Source: Beijerinckiaceae bacterium
GTDB lineage: Bacteria > Pseudomonadota > Alphaproteobacteria > Rhizobiales > Beijerinckiaceae
Reading direction: 5' to 3'
DNA: 9,770 bases
NCBI GenBank assembly: GCA_022702195.1
Contig: JAKONB010000103.1
Coordinates: 1 to 9,770 of the forward strand
The number at the start of each line of letters is the position of its first letter. Position 1 is the stretch's first letter. The notes under the pieces are model-generated. The model was not told the origin of the DNA and made no database searches. It saw only the letters and a program-made list of their open reading frames with translations. The position numbers and the translations under genes were made by a program. This document shows, in pieces, positions 6,149 through 9,770 of this stretch.

Positions 6149-6723
6149 GCGGCCTCCTTGAGGGCGAAGGCGGGTCCCCGGATCACGATCTCCCCCGGAT
6201 AGGCGGCCGCGAAATTCGGGAACGCCGCATCGACGAGGCCGAGCCGCGCGAGGTCGGACGGGGTGGCGCCGGGCGGGCCATCCGCCGATTTCACCAGGAG
6301 GCAGCGCGGCGCATGGAGCTGCGTGGCGAGCCACACGGCGAGGCTGTCGGAGGTGACGGCCCAGGATTCGGGGATCTCGGGATGGCCGCCCCGGAGGGTC
6401 GCCGGGTCCCAGACCGGGATTTTTCCGCTGGCGAGGGCGGCGTCAAGGTCGCGGGCCACGGTCAGGCGGGGCTCCAGCGCCCGAAAAACCTCCGCCATGT
6501 GTCCCATGCCGTCGAGGGCGAGGCGGTGGGCCAGCGCCTCGTCGAAGGCGAGCGCCCCCTGCGCCTGGCGCACCGCGTCCGCGAAGGGGCCGCCGCCCGG
6601 CACCACCACGCAGGCGCCTTCGCCACCTTGCGCGAGATGACCGAGCCAGGCGCGCAGGCGGTTCCGGTCGGCGACGAGGCTGCCGCCGAGCTTCACCACG
6701 CTGGGGCGTTGATCGGGCCTCAC
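6145..6723 (-). CDS. mfnE: MfnE-type small amino acid kinase family protein (methylofuran synthesis)
   Basis: The 192-residue protein belongs to the amino-acid-kinase superfamily. It has SVVKLGGSL at 8-16 (catalytic Lys and Gly-rich loop), CVVVPGGGPFADAVR at 38-52, SWAVTSDSLAVWLA at 120-133 (substrate and nucleotide contacts) and CLLVKSADG at 141-149. It is much shorter than aspartokinase or UMP kinase, as expected for the archaeal kinase group related to aspartokinase. In methanogens, MfnE phosphorylates aminomethylfuran-methyl phosphate to the diphosphate that MfnF then uses, and the same step is expected here for methylofuran. The GTG at 6723 overlaps the mfnB TGA (GTGA, 4 bp). The longer open frame upstream runs inside mfnB and is not coding. 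Overlaps on both sides place it firmly in one operon with mfnB and the DHPS-like gene. The kinase family is certain; the exact substrate is inferred. Confidence 0.86.
   Translation of the reverse strand: MRPDQRPSVVKLGGSLVADRNRLRAWLGHLAQGGEGACVVVPGGGPFADAVRQAQGALAFDEALAHRLALDGMGHMAEVFRALEPRLTVARDLDAALASGKIPVWDPATLRGGHPEIPESWAVTSDSLAVWLATQLHAPRCLLVKSADGPPGATPSDLARLGLVDAAFPNFAAAYPGEIVIRGPAFALKEAA
6153..6159 (-). promoter_or_regulatory. Perfect Shine-Dalgarno site for the DHPS-like gene
   Basis: AAGGAGG on the minus strand (CCTCCTT on the plus strand) lies inside the last codons of the kinase gene, four bases before GTG 6148. It identifies that GTG, rather than any upstream in-frame codon, as the start of the DHPS-like gene and supports de novo initiation at the overlap. 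Confidence 0.75.
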
Positions 6724-7460
6724 GCGGCGTTCCGCCGGTCGAGGGCACGCAGCGCCCGCACGGCCTCGCGCACCCGGTCCGGGTCGAGGCCGCGCGTCCG
6801 GTCGCTCGCTCCGCACAGGCCGCCGCGAAACCCGAGATAATGCGCGCCGGATCCGGCCAGGAGCGGGATGTCGGCCAGCGCCAGGGAGCCGGCGAGCCCG
6901 GAGATCAGCCCATGCGTCCGGCACGCGGCGGTGAAGCGCCTCAACGTCGCCGCCTCGCAATGGTCGGTGAGGCGCCGCCCGTCCTTGAGGGCGGTGTCGA
7001 TCATCGCCCCGACGAAGCCGGCGCGGGCCAGACGGGACGGGAGATCGGCCCCCACGCCGTGCTCGGCGAACAGGACGGCAATCAGCCGGCCGGGGGCGGC
7101 CTTCGCCCCGGCGGCGAGGACGGCGTCGGACATCCCCGCCCGCACGGCGACCTTCACGTAGCCGATGCCGGTCTCCGCCATGGCGGCGATGCGCGGCACC
7201 AGCGTCGCGTCGTCGTCGGACTCGCCCGCCACCGCGCTGGTGATCGCCCGGCCGCCGACCGACGCGACGATCGCCCGCACGAGCGCCGGCTTCAGGGCGC
7301 CGAGCGCCCCGCGCGCCGGGTCCTTGGCATCCACGAGGTCGGCGCCGGCCAGGGATGCGGCCCGCGCCTCGTCGGCATCGCGCACGCTCACGAGGAGCCT
7401 CGGAGCCGTCGCGTCGGGATCGAGGGGGGAGGGGTTCGACACGAAGGGTTCGATTCTCAT
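6720..7460 (-). CDS. mfnB: (5-formylfuran-3-yl)methyl phosphate synthase MfnB
   Basis: The 246-residue TIM-barrel protein matches the DUF556/MfnB family. It has RLLVSVRDADEARAASLAGAD at 21-41 (as LLVSVRDADEA, then LAGADLVDAKDP), with the Schiff-base-type Lys at K46 and the second active-site Lys at K159 in DTALKDGR. GLAGSL at 188-193 and YLGFRGGLC at 208-216 form the phosphate-binding end. MfnB converts two glyceraldehyde 3-phosphate molecules to the furan phosphate, the first committed step of methanofuran or methylofuran synthesis. The roughly 20 residues before RLLVSV are an extension relative to archaeal enzymes. ATG 7460 has no clear ribosome site, so a start slightly further downstream is possible. 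It heads the coupled cofactor genes and overlaps mfnE by 4 bp. The 83-bp gap upstream (7461-7543) has no obvious terminator, so either a promoter lies there or transcription arrives from the DUF3280 gene. Confidence 0.93.
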   Translation of the reverse strand: MRIEPFVSNPSPLDPDATAPRLLVSVRDADEARAASLAGADLVDAKDPARGALGALKPALVRAIVASVGGRAITSAVAGESDDDATLVPRIAAMAETGIGYVKVAVRAGMSDAVLAAGAKAAPGRLIAVLFAEHGVGADLPSRLARAGFVGAMIDTALKDGRRLTDHCEAATLRRFTAACRTHGLISGLAGSLALADIPLLAGSGAHYLGFRGGLCGASDRTRGLDPDRVREAVRALRALDRRNAA

Positions 7461-7543
7461 GATGGCGCGATCGGCACGGGGCGGGTCAGCGGATCCCGCG
7501 CATGGCCGGATGTCGGGATTGCCCTAGCAAAAACCCAAACCGA

Positions 7544-8083
7544 TCACGAGCGGTTCGGCAAGGGCTCGGCGAGCAGACGGTTCTTCACCACCCAGCGCAT
7601 GGCATGGGTCCAGGTGTCGTCGGTATCGGCCCGGATCACCACCCGGCCGCCGCGGATCACCTTGCCGGTGGCCGCCTCGGCGATGGTGACGGTGAGGTTG
7701 AAGATCTGGTTGGAGCCCTTCTCGACATAGCCGCTGATCGCCAGATCCGCCCCCAGATTCTTGGCGATGGCGGCGGCGCACCCGTCGCATTTGTAGAGTG
7801 GCGCCTGCTTGGCGATTTCGTCCGCCTGCGGCGCCACGTCCACGGCCTCCACCGCCCCGGCCGTGGTGAGCGCCGTGCGCAATTCCTCGGTGACGAGGCC
7901 GAGCCGGCGCACCTCGTCGGGGCGGGCCTTGCGGCCGCCGACGACGCCCGGATCGAACAACTCGACGCCGAAGATCGCGGCCTTTTCCGGCGCCGCGCGG
8001 GCCGGCCCGGCCAGCAGGGGCGCGATCAGCAGGCCGGCGAGGAGGGGTCCGAGGCGGGCAGGTCCGAAGTGGGGAGGGGCCAT
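7544..8083 (-). CDS. Secreted DUF3280/DUF2380-type protein of unknown function
   Basis: The 179-residue protein starts with an Ala/Leu/Pro-rich signal peptide, hydrophobic over about 11-28, with cleavage at ARA/AP near residue 30. The mature part begins AIFGVELFD and continues with a helix RLGLVTEELRTALTTAG. The single cysteine pair is in LYKCDGCAAAIAKNLGAD (96-113, C99 and C102). The family-like end is GYVEKGSNQIFNLTVTIAEA, then ATGKVIRGGRVVIRADTDD and a C-terminal helix. This ordering matches a periplasmic DUF3280/DUF2380 family often found near PQQ-dependent oxidation genes; its biochemical role is unknown to me. ATG 8083 is chosen because it gives a normal signal peptide. An in-frame ATG at 8212, preceded by GAGAAGG, would add 43 Pro/Arg-rich residues that do not look coding. 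No strong ribosome site precedes 8083. Confidence 0.74.
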   Translation of the reverse strand: MAPPHFGPARLGPLLAGLLIAPLLAGPARAAPEKAAIFGVELFDPGVVGGRKARPDEVRRLGLVTEELRTALTTAGAVEAVDVAPQADEIAKQAPLYKCDGCAAAIAKNLGADLAISGYVEKGSNQIFNLTVTIAEAATGKVIRGGRVVIRADTDDTWTHAMRWVVKNRLLAEPLPNRS

Positions 8084-8236
8084 GGGCGCGGGTCTCGGTC
8101 GCGGGCTTGGGGGGATGGGGCGCGATGGGAGAGCAACGTCGCTGCCCTGCGGGGCGATCCCGTGCCTTCCATGAAGTGATCCGGTTTCTGCTTTGTTTCC
8201 GCAGCGCGCCATAGGCCTTCTCGGCCGCCTCGCGCG
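8084..8236. other. Intergenic stretch upstream of the DUF3280 gene
   Basis: I see no gene I can support here. It lies between the DUF3280 start and the end of the degraded small gene and should contain the DUF3280 promoter, but no convincing -35/-10 pair is visible. The composition is locally poorer in G+C around 8170-8205 than in the flanks. Confidence 0.4.
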
Positions 8237-8273
8237 TTACGACGACGCGTCCCGAGACGATGGCTCGCCGCGA

Positions 8274-8599
8274 TCAGTCTCGGCGAGCGGCGATCTCGCC
8301 GGCCTCGCCGATGGCGAAGGCACCGCGCTCGGCCTGGGCGAGCCCTTCGAAGACGAAAGGCAAGTGCTCGGGCTCGATGTCGATCGGGCCGCCTTGGGAC
8401 AGGGTGCGCACGGCCTGCGCCAGGCTGTCCCGCCCTGCGCCAAGCTGTCCCGCCCTGCGGGCGGCATCCGCCTGAGAGCGTCGGCGGCGAGGTCGACAAG
8501 ATCGGTCATGCGCCGATCCGACCACACGGCCGGATCGATGCGGAACGGAGCGGCGGGAGGCGAGGAGGCGGATTCGGCGGCCGATGCGAATGCCTGCAC
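8274..8599 (-). pseudogene. Small minus-strand gene frameshifted by a 20-bp tandem duplication
   Basis: Reading from GTG 8599 (AAGGA six bases upstream, minus strand at 8606-8610) gives a plausible protein through MTDLVDLAADALRR and PAGRDSLAQ. It then collapses into Ser/Pro/Arg-rich sequence ending at 8237. The switch falls in two tandem 20-bp copies (8414-8433 and 8434-8453). Skipping one copy restores an open frame, AVRTLSQGGPIDIEPEHLPF then VFEGLAQAERGAFAIGEAGE, ending at TGA 8276-8274, with strong G/C at third positions and a balanced residue mix. The restored protein would have 101 residues from GTG 8599, or 71 from ATG 8509. I do not recognise its family. It has the same orientation as the DUF3280 gene and is divergent from lutA. 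Alternatives are a sequencing or assembly error, or a real 120-residue product in the shifted frame, which composition argues against. Confidence 0.6.
8414..8459. repeat. 20-bp tandem duplication (2.3 copies)
   Basis: The unit CCTGCGCCAGGCTGTCCCGC at 8414-8433 is repeated at 8434-8453 with one change (G8423 to A8443). A partial third copy, CCTGCG, follows at 8454-8459. Twenty is not a multiple of three, so the extra copy shifts the frame of the small minus-strand gene. The single mismatch suggests the duplication has had time to diverge. Confidence 0.92.
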
Positions 8600-8622
8600 A
8601 AGCGATCCTTATGAAGCTCTCA

Positions 8623-8637
8623 TCAATCCGCGATTGA
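8623..8637. promoter_or_regulatory. Inverted repeat in the lutA divergent upstream region, possible operator
   Basis: TCAATC (8623-8628) and GATTGA (8632-8637) are exact inverted repeats with a CGC spacer. They lie in the 73-bp gap between the starts of the small minus-strand gene (8599) and lutA (8673), in a patch richer in A+T than its surroundings. The position suits a regulator of one or both genes, but the half-sites are only 6 bp and no regulator is identified. The gap 8600-8672 shows no clear -35/-10 pair. Confidence 0.3.
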
Positions 8638-8672
8638 GCCCCGGAGGAAGATGGGGATAGCCTGCCGCCCGC

Positions 8673-9770
8673 ATGCAAGCACCGGTTCGAACCCTCCTCG
8701 CCCCGCTCGCCCTGACGCTCGGGCTGTGCGGTCCCTGCAGCTTCGTGGGGTCGGTCCAGGCCCAGGAACCGACGGCGCGCGAGGCGCCTCCGCCGACGAC
8801 GGCGGCCAGCGACACCCATATCGGCTTCCTCTACCGGCCCGAACCCGCCCCGTCCTCCTACGACGCGGAGGCCGCCCCCGAGGACGAGGGCGTCGCCGGG
8901 GCGCGGATGGGGATCAAGGACAACAACACCACTGGCCGCTTCACCCAGCAGACCTACGCCCTCGACGAGATCGCCCTCGCCGCGGACGGGAACGCCGTCG
9001 AGGCCGCCCGCGACCTCGTGGGACGCGGCATCCGCTTCCTCGTCCTGGCCCTGCCGGCCGGCGAGGTCCTGGCGGTGGCCGACGCGGTGAAGGGGGAGGG
9101 CGTGACGGTGTTCAACGTCGCCGCCCCGGACGACCGCCTGCGCGGGGCCGATTGCCGGGCCAACGTCTTCCACGTGATCCCCAGCCGGGCGATGCAGACC
9201 GACGCGCTGGCGGAATTCTTCACGCTGATGCGCTGGCGCAAGATGTTCCTGATCGCCGGCCCGCAGGAGAACGACCGGCTCTACGCCGAGGCGTTCAAGA
9301 ACTCGGCCCGCAAGTTCAACCTGAAGATCACGGCCGAGAAGCCCTGGACCTTCGGACCCCTGGCCAAGGCGCGGGGCGACACGCCGACCCGCTCGGAGGC
9401 GATGGTGTTCACCCGGGGGGTCGATTACGACCTCGCCATCGTGGCCGACGAGGCGGGGGATTGGGGCGATTACGTCCCGTTCCGCACCGTCGATCCGCGC
9501 CCCGTGGCCGGCACGCAAGGGCTCATCGCCACCACCTGGCACCCGACCCTGGAGACCTGGGGCGCCGCCCAGGCGCAGAACCGTTTCCGGCGCCAGGCGG
9601 GCCGGCTGATGCGGCCCCTCGACTACCAGGCCTGGGCGGCGATCCGCTCGGTGGGCGAGGCGGCCTCGCAGAAGAAGACGACCGACCCGGCCGTGCTCGG
9701 CCCCTACCTCACCGATCCGGCCTTCAGCCTGCCCGCCTACAAGGGCGTCTCGCTGACCTATCGCCCCTGG
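8673..9770 (+). CDS. lutA: Periplasmic substrate-binding protein of PQQ-associated ABC system, LutA-like (3' end outside window)
   Basis: The frame is open from ATG 8673 to the right edge, giving 366 residues. TAG at 8658-8660 in the same frame makes this ATG the first possible start. A signal peptide (hydrophobic about 8-28, cleavage VQA/QE near residue 30) precedes a Pro/Ala linker (32-47). THIGFLYRPEP at 48-58 then begins a type I periplasmic-binding fold. Further landmarks are GARMGIKDNNTTGRF at 76-90, NVFHVIPSRAMQTDALAEFF at 164-183, RWRKMFLIAGPQENDRLYAE at 187-206 and ATTWHPTLETWGAAQAQNRF at 286-305. This is the family of ABC binding proteins tied to PQQ-dependent alcohol dehydrogenase. 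In M. extorquens the equivalent is lutA, at the head of the lanthanide-uptake cluster near fae. About 20-40 residues are probably missing. GGAGG at 8643-8647 lies 25 bases from the ATG, too far for a normal ribosome site. Confidence 0.9.
   Translation, partial: MQAPVRTLLAPLALTLGLCGPCSFVGSVQAQEPTAREAPPPTTAASDTHIGFLYRPEPAPSSYDAEAAPEDEGVAGARMGIKDNNTTGRFTQQTYALDEIALAADGNAVEAARDLVGRGIRFLVLALPAGEVLAVADAVKGEGVTVFNVAAPDDRLRGADCRANVFHVIPSRAMQTDALAEFFTLMRWRKMFLIAGPQENDRLYAEAFKNSARKFNLKITAEKPWTFGPLAKARGDTPTRSEAMVFTRGVDYDLAIVADEAGDWGDYVPFRTVDPRPVAGTQGLIATTWHPTLETWGAAQAQNRFRRQAGRLMRPLDYQAWAAIRSVGEAASQKKTTDPAVLGPYLTDPAFSLPAYKGVSLTYRPW

Noticed and set aside
4451..6202. 583-codon plus-strand open frame opposite the DHPS-like gene
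   Set aside because: Its composition (Gly, His, Asp, Arg, Val) is that of an antisense frame in high-G+C DNA; the minus-strand product has clear DHPS-type motifs.
8263..8288. 8-bp stem (GCTCGCCG/CGGCGAGC) around the stop codon of the broken small gene as a terminator
   Set aside because: There is no T run on either strand and the loop is 10 bases; stems of this size are frequent at this G+C content.
8651..8672. ATG at 8651 immediately after GGAGGAAG as an alternative gene start or leader peptide
   Set aside because: The site is too close to the ATG, and the frame runs on in Arg/Pro/Gly-rich sequence through all of lutA, as expected for a shadow frame.
8274..9542. 422-codon minus-strand open frame covering lutA
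   Set aside because: Only its last segment (8276-8414) looks coding, and that belongs to the broken small gene. The remainder is antisense to a strongly supported periplasmic binding protein.
1..9770. tRNA or rRNA genes, CRISPR arrays, transposases, integrases or attachment sites
   Set aside because: None were seen by eye on either strand. Codon use and gene order look native throughout, with no sign of a mobile element.

Overview
The window is about 70% G+C, with strongly G/C-biased third codon positions. Its gene content is that of an aerobic alphaproteobacterial methylotroph of the Methylobacterium/Methylorubrum group. The diagnostic genes are the 3' end of formaldehyde-activating enzyme (fae), several archaeal-type genes for C1-carrier cofactor synthesis (tetrahydromethanopterin, H4MPT, and methylofuran), and periplasmic proteins linked to PQQ/lanthanide-dependent methanol oxidation.

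Layout, left to right. Positions 1-185 hold the end of fae (+), followed by a strong intrinsic terminator at 281-308. A HisA-like protein of the COG1411 type (312-1001, -) converges on fae. It is divergent, with only 30 bp between start codons, from a MfnF-type protein of the H4MPT-linked C1 family (1032-2081, +), which is followed by a 66-residue acidic protein (2110-2310, +). A hairpin (2353-2376) separates this pair from a long leftward run of genes. In transcription order (right to left) that run is mfnB (7460-6720), mfnE-type kinase (6723-6145), dihydropteroate-synthase-like protein (6148-4601), DUF447 protein (4596-4018), a secreted MxaD-like SRPBCC protein (3968-3435) and a secreted seven-bladed beta-propeller (3438-2446). 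The first four genes overlap by 4 bp or lie 4 bp apart, and so do the last two, which points to translational coupling.

Upstream of mfnB lies a small secreted DUF3280-type protein (8083-7544, -). Next is a small minus-strand gene (8599-8274) that appears to be broken by a 20-bp tandem duplication. Divergent from it, and running off the right edge, is the periplasmic substrate-binding protein of the PQQ-associated ABC system (8673 onward, +). This corresponds to lutA, the first gene of the lanthanide utilisation and transport (lut) cluster of Methylorubrum extorquens.

Functional logic: Lut imports lanthanides for XoxF-type methanol dehydrogenase. MxaD-like and propeller proteins act in the periplasm alongside methanol oxidation. 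Formaldehyde made there is captured by Fae onto H4MPT. Methylofuran, made with MfnB, MfnE and MfnF, is the carrier used by formyltransferase/hydrolase downstream. The roles of the HisA-like, DUF447, DHPS-like and 66-residue proteins rest on context and family, not on demonstrated reactions. All family assignments are by eye from the translated sequence; no database search was run.
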